Part shown: piece by piece, positions 32,726 through 41,441 of the stretch | Position numbering within the stretch: the first letter of the stretch is position 1 | Layout: the number at the start of each line of letters is the position of its first letter | Program-made: the position numbers and the translations under genes | The notes under the pieces: generated by a model | What the model was told of the DNA's origin: nothing | The model's database searches: none | What the model saw: only the letters and a program-made list of their open reading frames with translations | NCBI RefSeq assembly: GCF_021531435.1 | Contig: NZ_JAFBIS010000014.1 | Coordinates: 1-64,000 of the forward strand | From: Oscillibacter valericigenes | Lineage (GTDB): Bacteria; Bacillota; Clostridia; Oscillospirales; Oscillospiraceae | DNA length: 64,000 nucleotides | Direction: 5' to 3'

Positions 32726-33646
32726 TCAATGGATGATACGGACCTCCGGCTCCAGCCGGACGCCCTTTTCCGCGTATACACGGTCCTGCACCTGCCGGAT
32801 GACCGCCAGAACATCCGCTGCTGTGGCGGTGCCGGTGTTGATGACGAAGCCCGCGTGCTTCTCGCTGACCTGGGCGCCGCCCACGGTCAGGCCCTTCAGT
32901 CCGCTACTCTCGATAAGCGTCCCGGCAAAATAGCCTGCGGGCCGTTTGAAGGTACTGCCCGCGCTGGGATATTCCAGCGGCTGGCTGGCCTTGCGGCGGG
33001 CCATCAGCTCCCGCATCCTGGCCCGAATGGTCTCCCGGTCACCGGGGACCAGACGGAACGTCGCCCGCAGCACCACCGCGTCAGGATGGTCGGACAGCAG
33101 GCTGTGGCGGTAAGAAAAGTCCATCTCCCCGCAGGAGAGGGTCTTAATGCCCTCCTCCGGGAACAGGACGGTCACACGCTCGATGACCTGCTTCATCTCC
33201 CCATCGTAAGCGCCGGCGTTCATGCACACCGCGCCGCCCACCGTGCCGGGGATGCCGTGGGCAAATTCCAGTCCCGTCAAACCCTGTTTGCAGGCAAAGT
33301 CCGCGAGGCGCGCCAGGGATACCCCCGCTTCCGCCGTCAGGGTGTCCGGCTCTGTGCCCGGCTCCAGCCGGTTCAGCCCGGCGGAGGTATCGATCACCAG
33401 GCGGTCCAGGCCCTCGTCCGGGGCCAGCAGGTTCGTGCCGTTGCCGATGACCAGCGGCCGCGCGCCGCATTCCCGGGCACGGTCCAGCAGCAGTACCAGC
33501 TGCTCACCGCTGGCAGGAAACGCCATCCGCTTCGCCGGACCGCCCACCCGGAAAGAGGTATGGCGGCTCATGGGCTCGTCATTGGTGATCTTCAGGTCCG
33601 GCAGATACTCCGCCGTCCATTGGTCAAGTTCTGTCTCCCAAGACAT
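32726..33646 (-). CDS. murB: UDP-N-acetylenolpyruvoylglucosamine reductase
   Basis: A 306-residue FAD enzyme making UDP-N-acetylmuramic acid in peptidoglycan synthesis. FAD-binding motifs include RHTSFRVGGPAKRMAFP (about 28-44), LVIGNGTNLLAP and GIPGTVGGAVCMNAGAY. The catalytic serine region YPSAGSTFKRPAGYFAG fits the type II enzymes of Gram-positives. GGAGG precedes ATG 33646. Confidence 0.96.
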   Translation of the reverse strand: MSWETELDQWTAEYLPDLKITNDEPMSRHTSFRVGGPAKRMAFPASGEQLVLLLDRARECGARPLVIGNGTNLLAPDEGLDRLVIDTSAGLNRLEPGTEPDTLTAEAGVSLARLADFACKQGLTGLEFAHGIPGTVGGAVCMNAGAYDGEMKQVIERVTVLFPEEGIKTLSCGEMDFSYRHSLLSDHPDAVVLRATFRLVPGDRETIRARMRELMARRKASQPLEYPSAGSTFKRPAGYFAGTLIESSGLKGLTVGGAQVSEKHAGFVINTGTATAADVLAVIRQVQDRVYAEKGVRLEPEVRIIH

Positions 33647-33666
33647 GGAAAGACCTCCCAGAAAAA

Positions 33667-34605
33667 TCAGATTGCCCGGCCCAACATGGCCGCGCCGATG
33701 ATGCCGGCGTCATTGCCCAGCTCGGCCCGCACGATATGGGGCACCTGGCCCACATGTCGGGCATAGCATTCCCTGGCCACGATCTCCCGCACAGGGTCCA
33801 GCAGCAAATACTCCGGCGCGGCGGCCACGCCGCCGCCCAGTGCCACGGCCTCGGGGTGCAGGATGTTCACCAGGTCTGTCAAACCGGAAGCCAGATATTC
33901 AGCATAGCTGCGGCACACCGCCAGGGCGGTCTCGTCACCCTGCTCCGCCGCCTGAAAGGACGTCCGCCCGTCCACGGCGCCGTTTTGGGCGGCCACCTGG
34001 TGGAGAAGGCTCTCAGGATGGGCCTTCATCGCCTCTGTTGTTTCCCGGATCAGGCCGGTGGCGGAGGCGTAGGCCTCCCAGCAGCCCCGGCGTCCGCAGT
34101 TGCAGGGGACACCGTCCTTCTGCACGACGATGTGGCCCACCTCGCCTCCGGCGCCGCATCCGCTGTACAGCTTGCCGTTCAGGATCATGCCGCCGCCCAC
34201 GCCGGTGCCCAGGGTGATAACAATAAAATGCTTGGTGCCCCGGCCCACGCCGCAGCTCCACTCGCCCACGGCGGCGCAGTCCGCATCGTTGCCCAACAGC
34301 ACAGGCAGGTTCAGATGCTGCCGGAACAGCTTCTCCAGCGGTACATTCTTCATGGGGATGTTGGCGGTATATAAAATATCTCCGCCGGCCACGGCGCCGG
34401 GAATGCCAATGCCCACATATTCCACATCCTGTGCCGCCGCGCCGCCGGAGGCCATGACCGCTTTTGCCAGCGACGCCAGTGTGTCTGCAAAGCTCTCCGG
34501 CCCCCGGAAGTCCAGGGGCGTGCGTTCTACTGCCAGAATCGTCCCGCTCTGATCCACAAGGCCGGCCTTTAAATTTGTGCCGCCCACATCGATCCCAATA
34601 TACAC
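33667..34605 (-). CDS. glk: ROK-family glucokinase
   Basis: A 312-residue sugar kinase. The ATP-binding DxGGTxxK motif is in GIDVGGTNLKAGLVDQ (4-19). The ROK signature with zinc ligands reads HIVVQKDGVPCNCGRRGCWE, and the glucose-binding GIPGAV and LGNDADCAAVGE are present. It fits the glucose-phosphorylating ROK enzymes of Firmicutes. The start is a GTG (34605) preceded by GGAGGAG. Its place directly after hprK ties it to carbon control. Confidence 0.92.
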   Translation of the reverse strand: MYIGIDVGGTNLKAGLVDQSGTILAVERTPLDFRGPESFADTLASLAKAVMASGGAAAQDVEYVGIGIPGAVAGGDILYTANIPMKNVPLEKLFRQHLNLPVLLGNDADCAAVGEWSCGVGRGTKHFIVITLGTGVGGGMILNGKLYSGCGAGGEVGHIVVQKDGVPCNCGRRGCWEAYASATGLIRETTEAMKAHPESLLHQVAAQNGAVDGRTSFQAAEQGDETALAVCRSYAEYLASGLTDLVNILHPEAVALGGGVAAAPEYLLLDPVREIVARECYARHVGQVPHIVRAELGNDAGIIGAAMLGRAI

Positions 34606-34626
34606 GTTTTCTCTCCTCCAAAGTCA

Positions 34627-35565
34627 TCAAATCTTTCCGCTGCCAAGATCCGCCCGCAGATCCACCCGCTGGGCCAGGTCCCGGGCGGCGTTATAGCCGA
34701 ATTTCCGGTGCCGGTTGTTCATCGCCGCCACCTCAACAATGCTGGCCAGGTTCCGGCCCGGCCGCACCGGAATGGTGACGATAGGCACCTGAACATCCAG
34801 AATATCCGTAAAGTGGTCCTCAATGCCAAGGCGGTCATAGAACTTCGTCTGGTCCCACTGCTCAAAGTGGACCACCAGATCCAACTGGGACTCCACTTTG
34901 ATCGCCCGCATCCCAAACAGCTGCCGCACGTCGATAACGCCGATGCCCCGCAGTTCAATGTAGTGCCGGATGACCTCCGGGGCGGTGCCGATCAGCTGGT
35001 TGGAAATACGCCGCAGCTCCACCGCGTCGTCCGCCACCAGACGGTGGCCCCGCATGATCAGCTCGATAGCCGCCTCGCTCTTGCCGACGCCGGAGTCGCC
35101 GGTGATCATGACGCCCTCGCCGTAAATATCCAGCAGGACGCCGTGCCGGGTAACGCAGGGGGCCAATACGCGGTTCAAATACTCGATCGTATGGCTGGTG
35201 AAATCCACAGTGGTCTCCTGGGTACGCAGCAGCGTCCGCTCATGCTCCCGGGCGCTCTCCAGGCACTCCGGGAAGCAGTCCAGTCCCCGGGAGATCACCA
35301 GCGCGGGAATGTCATACTGAAACAGGTCGTCAAAGCATTTGCGGCGCTGTTCTGCCGTCAGACTTCCCAGGTAGGTGACCTCGGCCTTGCCGATGACCTG
35401 CAAACGCCGGGGATCGAAATAATCGTAGAAATCGTGGAACTGAAGCCCCGGCCGGTTGACATCCGTGATGGTCAGCCGGGCGGAATCATAGCCGCTCCCC
35501 TGGTTCAGCACTTCCAGGTCAAAGGTCTTGACAAATTCTGTGATCTTCAATCCGTTTTCACTCAT
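34627..35565 (-). CDS. hprK: HPr kinase/phosphorylase
   Basis: A 312-residue bifunctional enzyme that phosphorylates HPr on Ser and removes that phosphate, the sensor of carbon catabolite repression in low-GC Gram-positives. Walker A GDSGVGKS is at 156-163, and the HPr kinase signature near 200 reads ELRGIGVIDVRQLFGMRAIK. The N-terminal domain (about 1-125) is the regulatory part. It is the first gene of a unit running into glk, murB, rapZ, yvcK and whiA, behind a good promoter. Confidence 0.96.
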   Translation of the reverse strand: MSENGLKITEFVKTFDLEVLNQGSGYDSARLTITDVNRPGLQFHDFYDYFDPRRLQVIGKAEVTYLGSLTAEQRRKCFDDLFQYDIPALVISRGLDCFPECLESAREHERTLLRTQETTVDFTSHTIEYLNRVLAPCVTRHGVLLDIYGEGVMITGDSGVGKSEAAIELIMRGHRLVADDAVELRRISNQLIGTAPEVIRHYIELRGIGVIDVRQLFGMRAIKVESQLDLVVHFEQWDQTKFYDRLGIEDHFTDILDVQVPIVTIPVRPGRNLASIVEVAAMNNRHRKFGYNAARDLAQRVDLRADLGSGKI

Positions 35566-35671
35566 AAAAGTTTCCCTCGTCTTTCCGGCGCGGAGTCCAC
35601 CGCACCCGTTTCCACACTCCTGCGAACACCCGGCTGGGGTGGCAGAAAATCAGTCGTTTAAAATTGCTTTT

Positions 35672-35700
35672 ATTATATATGAATTTCCCTGATTCCGCAA
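35672..35700 (-). promoter_or_regulatory. Promoter of the hprK cluster
   Basis: On the minus strand TTGCGG (35695-35700) and a perfect TATAAT (35672-35677) are spaced by 17 bp. The leader to hprK is about 100 nt. Confidence 0.7.
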
Positions 35701-35767
35701 CACCTTCCCCATTTTCGGCCGCAGCAAAATACCCGCAAAATTTCTTCATATTTTTTGAAAATTCTTC

Positions 35768-35796
35768 TTGCATTTTGGGAATGATTCTGTTATTAT
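35768..35796 (+). promoter_or_regulatory. Promoter of rpmB
   Basis: TTGCAT (35768-35773) and TATTAT (35791-35796) are spaced by 17 bp, divergent from the hprK promoter. Confidence 0.75.
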
Positions 35797-35854
35797 ATCA
35801 AACGTGCCTATGAAAGTTGGCATGGAAGTACGCAACAGCAAGGAGGTGCAACGG

Positions 35855-36043
35855 ATGGCAAAGTGCGAGTTCTGCGACAAGGGCGTGACCTTCGGTATTC
35901 AGGTTTCTCACTCTCATCGGCGTTCCAATCGTCCCTGGAAGCCCAATGTGAAGCGTGTGAAGGCGATCGTCAACGGTTCCCCCCGCCATGTGTATGTTTG
36001 TACCCGGTGTATGCGTTCCGGTAAGGTCACCAGAGCGATCTAA
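35855..36043 (+). CDS. rpmB: Large ribosomal subunit protein bL28
   Basis: A 62-residue ribosomal protein of the zinc-binding form: CEFCDKGVTFG at the start and CTRCMRSGKV at the end give a CxxC...CxxC set. The core VSHSHRRSNRPWKPNVKRV is diagnostic. AGGAGGTG precedes ATG 35855. It stands alone with its own promoter and terminator. Confidence 0.97.
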   Translation: MAKCEFCDKGVTFGIQVSHSHRRSNRPWKPNVKRVKAIVNGSPRHVYVCTRCMRSGKVTRAI

Positions 36044-36056
36044 CGTTGGACAAACA

Positions 36057-36091
36057 AAAATCCCGGACATTTGTCCGGGATTTCTTTTTTT
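36057..36091 (+). terminator. Terminator of rpmB
   Basis: The stem tcccggaca / tgtccggga is followed by a run of T (TTTCTTTTTTT). Confidence 0.9.
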
Positions 36092-36092
36092 C

Positions 36093-36128
36093 AAAAACCC
36101 GTGGAAACGCCGCTTCCACGGGTTTTTT
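36093..36128 (-). terminator. Terminator of the gpsA-side unit
   Basis: The stem aaacccgtggaa / ttccacgggttt, with A and T runs on both sides, lies directly after the minus-strand stop at 36132. Back to back with the rpmB terminator. Confidence 0.9.
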
Positions 36129-36131
36129 ATT

Positions 36132-37013
36132 TTAAGGATGTACGGCGGGCCGGCGCTCCGCCAGCTCTTCCAGGAAATGGACCGCGCCGCGATTGGAAGA
36201 CGGCACCTCTGTCCGCAGGACCGTACCGGGCAGAGAAAACTCCGCCATCAGGCAGTCCGTATACTGGGGATTCTGCGTAAGAGAAACACCCTGTAACGAT
36301 GTCCACGGGATGGAGGTAAACTCGGCGCTGTACTTCTGCTCTCCTTTCCGCTCCGGCTTGCCGCTGCGCAGCAGCAGCATTTCCCGGTCATTGTGGAGAT
36401 ACAGCGTCCCGGCAAATTCCTCCGGCTTTGTCCAGGGAAACCGTTTCCCCGTCCGAACCGCGCTCCAGCAGGGCTGGTAGGCGTCCAGCGCAAAGGCCGT
36501 TCCCTGTTCCCGCAGATCCCGCATCTGGTTATAAAGCCAGATATCCACCTGCTCCTCCCGCAGGTCCGGGTCGCCCCGGAGGCCGGCCGGAGCCGCGTTT
36601 TCCGCCGGGTACTCTCCGCGGAGCAGCTCCGCGAACTTCCGCATGACCGAAGCGGACACGGTGTTGTAGCGGATCTCCGTGCCGCCATCCTGCCCATAAA
36701 TCGTGCAGATACCGAGAAGCAGCCTCTGGTACAGCCGGACGCCGGTGACTTCCCTCAGGGGAACAACCGTGCTCTCCACCGTTTTTTCCCGCCGGGTCCA
36801 GACGTAAACGGCTTCATCATCCGCTCCCACCACCTGGTCATAGAGGTCCATGTCCGGGGTGGCCTTCCGCCGCTCAATATTCCGGGGGATCTTGAACAGC
36901 ATCCGATACGCCCGGCTGCTGTCCACATAGGGCACGAACAGCGGCGGCAGCGGATGGTCCCCATCGATCTCATAGACCCATGGGCCAAAAGCATCATATT
37001 CTGAAACTCGCAT
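36132..37013 (-). CDS. Conserved-looking protein of unknown function
   Basis: A 293-residue soluble protein that I do not recognise. It has no signal peptide or membrane helix. Two halves each show a strand-rich stretch that could be a PH-like fold (VVGADDEAVYVWTRREKTVE at about 62-81, then LYLHNDREMLLLRSGKPERK near 215). A GGGGGG-type ribosome-binding site precedes ATG 37013 and codon use looks like its neighbours. It is the last gene of the der-plsY-gpsA unit, 21 bp after gpsA. Confidence 0.6.
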   Translation of the reverse strand: MRVSEYDAFGPWVYEIDGDHPLPPLFVPYVDSSRAYRMLFKIPRNIERRKATPDMDLYDQVVGADDEAVYVWTRREKTVESTVVPLREVTGVRLYQRLLLGICTIYGQDGGTEIRYNTVSASVMRKFAELLRGEYPAENAAPAGLRGDPDLREEQVDIWLYNQMRDLREQGTAFALDAYQPCWSAVRTGKRFPWTKPEEFAGTLYLHNDREMLLLRSGKPERKGEQKYSAEFTSIPWTSLQGVSLTQNPQYTDCLMAEFSLPGTVLRTEVPSSNRGAVHFLEELAERRPAVHP

Positions 37014-37034
37014 ATCCGGAACCCCCCTTTTCCC

Positions 37035-38039
37035 TTACATCCAGGTGGTTTCCAGCAATTCGTCCTTCTTGGCGCGGGTCATCAGCTCCGTCACCACTTC
37101 CCGGACATTTTTGCCCTGGTACAGCACCTCGTAAGCGCAGCGGCAGATGGGCATGTCCACGCCCTCCCGCTCCGCCAGCTGGTGGATGCTCTCGGCGGCG
37201 TAGTAGCCCTCCACCACCGCGCCGACCTCCTCCATGGCCTGCTGGACGGTCCTGCCCTGGCCGATGAGGATGCCCGCCCGGTTGTTCCGGGAGTGCATGG
37301 AGGTGCAGGTGACGATCAGGTCGCCCATCCCCGCCAGGCCGCCGAATGTGCGGCGGGTGCCGCCCAGCTGCTCGCCCAAACGGGTCAGCTCCGCCATAGC
37401 GCGCGTCATCAGCAGGGCCTTGGTGTTGTCCTGGAATCCCAGGCCGGTGCAGATGCCGCAGCTCAGGGCCACCACGTTTTTCAGCGCCGCCGCCAGCTCC
37501 ACGCCCACGATGTCGTAGCTGGTATAGATGCGGAAGTAGTCGTTCATAAAGGTGTCCTGGACAAAACGGGCTGCCGTCCGATCCGGGCAGGCAGACACGC
37601 AGCCGGTGGGCATCCGAATCCCCACTTCCTCTGCGTGGGAGGGGCCGGAAAGCGCAACTACTTTACAGATATTCCCGGTCACTTCCTGCAGAACCTGGCT
37701 CATGCGCAGGTTCGTATCCCGCTCGATGCCCTTGGAGACCGTGACCAAAATGCTGTCCGGCCGCAGATAGGGCGCCATTTTTTTGCCCGTCTCCCGGACG
37801 GCAAAGGACGGCGGCGCGGACACCACCATATCCGCCCCCTCCAGGCAGGAAAGGTCGCTGGTGATCTGGAGGCCATCCGGCAGGCGGACCCCCTTCAGCA
37901 GAGGATTTTCCCGTGTCCGGGCCATTTGAGCGGCCTTCTCCGGGCTGTGGGACCAGAGATATGTGTCGTGACCGTTGTCGCAGAGGACCTGGCTCAGGGC
38001 CGTGCCCCAGCCGCCGCTGCCTAACACCACTGCTTTCAT
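37035..38039 (-). CDS. gpsA: Glycerol-3-phosphate dehydrogenase (NAD(P)+)
   Basis: A 334-residue cytosolic enzyme that reduces dihydroxyacetone phosphate to sn-glycerol 3-phosphate for phospholipids. The Rossmann motif LGSGGWGTALSQVL is at 6-19. The catalytic Lys lies in GVELAAALKNVVALSCGIC, and GDLIVTCTSMHSRNNRAG is the substrate-binding region. It follows plsY, which uses its product. AGGAGG precedes the ATG. Confidence 0.96.
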   Translation of the reverse strand: MKAVVLGSGGWGTALSQVLCDNGHDTYLWSHSPEKAAQMARTRENPLLKGVRLPDGLQITSDLSCLEGADMVVSAPPSFAVRETGKKMAPYLRPDSILVTVSKGIERDTNLRMSQVLQEVTGNICKVVALSGPSHAEEVGIRMPTGCVSACPDRTAARFVQDTFMNDYFRIYTSYDIVGVELAAALKNVVALSCGICTGLGFQDNTKALLMTRAMAELTRLGEQLGGTRRTFGGLAGMGDLIVTCTSMHSRNNRAGILIGQGRTVQQAMEEVGAVVEGYYAAESIHQLAEREGVDMPICRCAYEVLYQGKNVREVVTELMTRAKKDELLETTWM

Positions 38040-38050
38040 GGCCGTTCCTC

Positions 38051-38689
38051 CTATTTTTTATGATGCAGGCTGAACTTATTTTCCGTACCGTTCAGGAGCC
38101 GCTTGATATTGGCCCGGTGCTGCCAGACCACCAGTCCGCCGCAGGCGAAAGCCAAAACGACGATAAGAGGATCAGTGTAGCAGTACCAGGAGATAAACGG
38201 GAAGCTGGCCCCGGCCCACAGGGAGCCCAGGGATACGTACCGGGTCAGGACGGTCAAAATCAGGAACCCGCCCCAGACCACCAGGGCAATGCGCCAGTCG
38301 ATCATCAGCGCGATGGTGCCGCCGGAGAGGATGCCCTTGCCGCCCTTGAAGTGGAACATGCAGGGGAACATATGACCCAGCAGGCAGAACAGAGCAGCCC
38401 AGTATTTGCCTAACAGCGCATTTCCCATCATTCCAAAAATCCATGCGCCGATCAGGACGGCAATCACCGCCTTCAGCACGTCGCACAAGATCACCACAGC
38501 GGTCAGAGGGCCTCCGAAGGTCCGGTAAAAGTTGGTCAGTCCCGCGTTGCCGCTGCCATGGGTGCGCACATCATCCCGCAGGATATATTTGGATACGATG
38601 ACAGCGCCGTTAAAGCAGCCAAGGAAATAAGAAACAATCGCGAGGCCGCCATAGTAAATGAAAATGGTCAGCCACCAATTTTCGCCCAT
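38051..38689 (-). CDS. plsY: Acyl-phosphate glycerol-3-phosphate acyltransferase
   Basis: A 212-residue membrane enzyme with about six hydrophobic segments. Family motifs are GSGNAGLTNFYRTFG (about 41-55) and FKGGKGILSGGT (about 112-123). It acylates glycerol 3-phosphate with acyl phosphate, the first step of phospholipid synthesis. It lies between der and gpsA with a 3-bp gap to der. Confidence 0.95.
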   Translation of the reverse strand: MGENWWLTIFIYYGGLAIVSYFLGCFNGAVIVSKYILRDDVRTHGSGNAGLTNFYRTFGGPLTAVVILCDVLKAVIAVLIGAWIFGMMGNALLGKYWAALFCLLGHMFPCMFHFKGGKGILSGGTIALMIDWRIALVVWGGFLILTVLTRYVSLGSLWAGASFPFISWYCYTDPLIVVLAFACGGLVVWQHRANIKRLLNGTENKFSLHHKK

Positions 38690-38692
38690 GAC

Positions 38693-40018
38693 TCACTCCT
38701 CCTTATCGCCCTTCTGCCGGATGGACATGATCACAGGGGTGCCCTCCAGACCAAAGGTGTTGCGGATGCAGTTCTCCAGATACCGCCGGTAGGAGAAGTG
38801 GAACAGCCGGGAATCGTTGCAGAAGATGACGAAATGGGGCGGACGGATGCCCACCTGGGTCATATAATAAATTTTCAGCCGGCGGCCCTTGTCCGTGGGA
38901 GGCTGCACCCGGGTCTGGGCATCCTCCAGGACGTTGTTCAGCATCCCCGTGGTGATGCGGACGCTGGCCTGGTTCGACACGTAGTCGATCATGTCAAACA
39001 GCTTGTCCACCCGCTGGCCGGTCTTGGCAGAGATGAACATAATGGGGGCATAGGTCATAAAGGCCAGGTCCTGCCGGACTTTTTCCCGCATTTTGTCCAT
39101 GGTCTTGTCGTCTTTTTCCACAAGGTCCCACTTGTTGATGACGATAATGCTGGCCTTGCCCGCCTCATGGGCCAGGCCAGCCACCTTGGTGTCCTGCTCC
39201 GTGACGCCCTCGGTGGCGTCGATCATGATGAGGCACACATCGCTGCGCTCAATGGCCATGGTAGCGCGAAGGACGCTGTACTTCTCGATGTCCTCCTCCA
39301 CCTTGGACTTCTTGCGGATACCGGCGGTGTCGATGAAGACGAACTTGCCCTTGTCGTTTTCAAAGCGGGAGTCGATAGCGTCCCGGGTGGTGCCCGCCAC
39401 GTCGGAGACGATGACCCGGTTCTCCCCCAAGATCTTGTTCACCAGGGAGGATTTACCCGCGTTGGGCTTGCCGATGACCGCCACCTTGATGGCATCGTCC
39501 TCTTCCTCCTCTTCCTCCTCCGGCGGGAAATACCGGACGCAGGCGTCCAGCAGGTCTCCGGTGCCGTGACCGTGGACAGCGGAAACGGCGATGGGGTCGC
39601 CCAGGCCCAGGTTATAAAACTCGTAAAAATCGGGGTCCGGCACGCCGGTGGAGTCCATCTTGTTCACCGCCAGCACGATGGGCTTTCCGCTGCGCAGCAG
39701 CATGTTGGCCACTTCATGGTCGGAGGCGGTGAGGCCCGTCTTAATATCCGTCAGAAACACGATAACGGTGGCGTTTTCAATGGCGATCTGGGCCTGGTCC
39801 CGCATGAATTCCAAAATCTGGTTATCCGTACGGGGCTCGATGCCTCCGGTGTCGATGAGGGTAAACTTCCGGCCGTTCCAGTCGGTCTCCCCGTAAATGC
39901 GGTCCCGGGTGACGCCCGGGGTATCCTCCACGATCGAAAGCCGCTTGCCGATCAGCTTATTGAACAGCATGGACTTGCCCACATTGGGGCGGCCCACGAT
40001 GGCAACGATGGGTTTCAT
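38693..40018 (-). CDS. der: Ribosome-assembly GTPase Der
   Basis: A 441-residue GTPase with two tandem G domains. The first P-loop GRPNVGKS is at 9-16 and the second, GKPNAGKS, is near 183. A Glu/Asp-rich linker (PPEEEEEEEDDAIK) joins them, and a KH-like C-terminal domain ends at FGLEGTPVIMSIRQK. It acts in assembly of the large ribosomal subunit. It leads the der-plsY-gpsA unit behind a consensus promoter; AAGGATGTG precedes the ATG. Confidence 0.96.
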   Translation of the reverse strand: MKPIVAIVGRPNVGKSMLFNKLIGKRLSIVEDTPGVTRDRIYGETDWNGRKFTLIDTGGIEPRTDNQILEFMRDQAQIAIENATVIVFLTDIKTGLTASDHEVANMLLRSGKPIVLAVNKMDSTGVPDPDFYEFYNLGLGDPIAVSAVHGHGTGDLLDACVRYFPPEEEEEEEDDAIKVAVIGKPNAGKSSLVNKILGENRVIVSDVAGTTRDAIDSRFENDKGKFVFIDTAGIRKKSKVEEDIEKYSVLRATMAIERSDVCLIMIDATEGVTEQDTKVAGLAHEAGKASIIVINKWDLVEKDDKTMDKMREKVRQDLAFMTYAPIMFISAKTGQRVDKLFDMIDYVSNQASVRITTGMLNNVLEDAQTRVQPPTDKGRRLKIYYMTQVGIRPPHFVIFCNDSRLFHFSYRRYLENCIRNTFGLEGTPVIMSIRQKGDKEE

Positions 40019-40060
40019 CGGCTCTCACATCCTTTCTTGATTTCATAGTAAAGCAAGTAT

Positions 40061-40089
40061 ATTATACCCGCCCACAGGCAGGTTAGCAA
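40061..40089 (-). promoter_or_regulatory. Promoter of der
   Basis: On the minus strand TTGCTA (40084-40089) and a perfect TATAAT (40061-40066) are spaced by 17 bp, between the rpmF terminator and der. Confidence 0.8.
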
Positions 40090-40091
40090 GA

Positions 40092-40125
40092 CAAAAAGTA
40101 AGGAGGGAAGAATGTCTTCCCTCCT
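40092..40125 (-). terminator. Terminator of yceD-rpmF
   Basis: The stem aggagggaag / cttccctcct with loop AATGT is followed on the minus strand by TTACTTTTTG. Confidence 0.85.
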
Positions 40126-40138
40126 AAAGCAAGCTTCC

Positions 40139-40333
40139 TTATTTTGCGACGACGGACTTGACAACCTTGACCTCGCGGCCATTGTAGTAACCGCACTCCT
40201 GGCACATTCTGTGAGGCAGGTGCAGCGCACCGCATTTGGGGCAAGCAACGAGACCGGGAGCCTCCAGCTTCCAAACGGAGCTGCGGCGCTTGTCGCGTCT
40301 TGCTTTGGATACTTTTCCCTTAGGTACTGCCAT
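40139..40333 (-). CDS. rpmF: Large ribosomal subunit protein bL32
   Basis: A 64-residue ribosomal protein starting MAVPKGKVSKARRDKRRSS. It has a zinc ribbon CPKCGALHLPHRMCQECG (about 31-48). It directly follows the yceD-like gene, the usual bacterial arrangement. GGAGGTG precedes ATG 40333. Confidence 0.97.
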   Translation of the reverse strand: MAVPKGKVSKARRDKRRSSVWKLEAPGLVACPKCGALHLPHRMCQECGYYNGREVKVVKSVVAK

Positions 40334-40390
40334 TGTGACACCTCCTTGATCTTTCAAAGGCCCGGAACCGTGCCCGTCCTTATTTTTACT

Positions 40391-40885
40391 TTATTTCTCC
40401 AAAAGCTTGGCCAGGACCGCCAGCCGGGGATCGGTCTCCTTTTTACAGGAGCAGGGGCCGAGGTTCAGATCGGCGCCGCACCGGGGGCAGAGTCCCTTGC
40501 AATCTTCTGAACACAGAGTTTTCGTGTCCATGTCGAGGATGAACGCGGTGCGGGCCAACTCGCCCACATCCACCATGCCGTCCTCCAGAAGCTCGATCTC
40601 GTCGTTGTCCTCGTTCTGGAGTTCCTCCGCCAGCATACAGGCAAAGGGCACATCCTTGTCCTGTTTGAACGCCTTGCCGCAGCGGTCGCACACGGCGTCC
40701 AGCGTGGTCCGGGCATTCAATGTCAGCTCCAGGATACCCGCCGTATTGCGGACTTCTCCGCGGACGGCCACCGGGCGGCTGACCGGATACCGGCCGGAAA
40801 ATTCCATGTCGGAAAGGTCCAGTTCAAACTGGAAATCCAACTGCTTTCCGGGGGTGTTCAGGATGGGTTTTACGTTCAAAAGCAT
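40391..40885 (-). CDS. YceD/DUF177 family protein
   Basis: A 164-residue protein with the DUF177 pattern: a Cys pair in LDAVCDRCGKAF and a C-terminal set in LCSEDCKGLCPRCGADLNLG and CSCKKETDPRLAVL. It is needed for 23S rRNA accumulation in some organisms and is nearly always upstream of rpmF, as here. A perfect TTGACA-17-TATAAT promoter precedes it. Confidence 0.93.
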   Translation of the reverse strand: MLLNVKPILNTPGKQLDFQFELDLSDMEFSGRYPVSRPVAVRGEVRNTAGILELTLNARTTLDAVCDRCGKAFKQDKDVPFACMLAEELQNEDNDEIELLEDGMVDVGELARTAFILDMDTKTLCSEDCKGLCPRCGADLNLGPCSCKKETDPRLAVLAKLLEK

Positions 40886-40912
40886 AAGCTACCTCGCAAT
40901 GACACGGTTAGT

Positions 40913-40941
40913 ATTATAAGGGATGGAAAGGCTATTGTCAA
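40913..40941 (-). promoter_or_regulatory. Promoter of yceD-rpmF
   Basis: On the minus strand a full consensus TTGACA (40936-40941) and TATAAT (40913-40918) are spaced by 17 bp, 27 bp before the start codon. Confidence 0.92.
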
Positions 40942-40967
40942 ACAGTTTTTTCAAAATCCGCATAAAA

Positions 40968-41441
40968 TTATTCCGGCTCTTCCCCGTCATCCTCCGGGTC
41001 CCGGTTCAGGCTCCCCAGGTCCACACCCAGGATCACATTGCGGAAGCCGCCGCGAATGGTTTTGTAATCCGTGATCCCATAGGCGTCCTTGGGCCAGCGG
41101 GCGGCCCAGCCGTCCCGCAGCAGCTCCGCCAGACGCTGGCAGCCCGGCTCCTCCAGCCCCAGCAGCATCGGGGACAGGTAGGTCACCATCATCTGCTTCT
41201 CCGTGGTCCGGACGGCGGCGCGGTTCCAGAACCGCTGGCGTTTCCACCCCTCCTCCAGCCCGTCCAGCAAGCTTCCGGCCAGGGCGCCCAGGCCCTTCTC
41301 TCCGGCGGCACGGACGGCTTCCATATAAAGGGGACCGAAGCGCTGGGTGTATTCCCGGAAAGCCCGGGTATACTCTTTCCGGGTAAAACGGTCCATCCAT
41401 TCCCTGCCGGTCTGCACGGCGGCAAGCAGCTCGTCATTCAT
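40968..41441 (-). CDS. Hypothetical protein
   Basis: A 157-residue soluble protein, Arg/Trp-rich and helical (VRAAGEKGLGALAGSLLDGL, LLRDGWAARWPKDAYGITDY), ending in an acidic tail. I do not recognise it. Its start overlaps the stop of the upstream membrane protein by 4 bp, so the two are probably translated together. Confidence 0.6.
   Translation of the reverse strand: MNDELLAAVQTGREWMDRFTRKEYTRAFREYTQRFGPLYMEAVRAAGEKGLGALAGSLLDGLEEGWKRQRFWNRAAVRTTEKQMMVTYLSPMLLGLEEPGCQRLAELLRDGWAARWPKDAYGITDYKTIRGGFRNVILGVDLGSLNRDPEDDGEEPE

Noticed and set aside
40015-40341. 108-codon minus-strand reading with a hydrophobic C-terminus between rpmF and der
   Set aside because: Its first part overlaps rpmF out of frame, and its hydrophobic end lies over the rpmF terminator and the der promoter.
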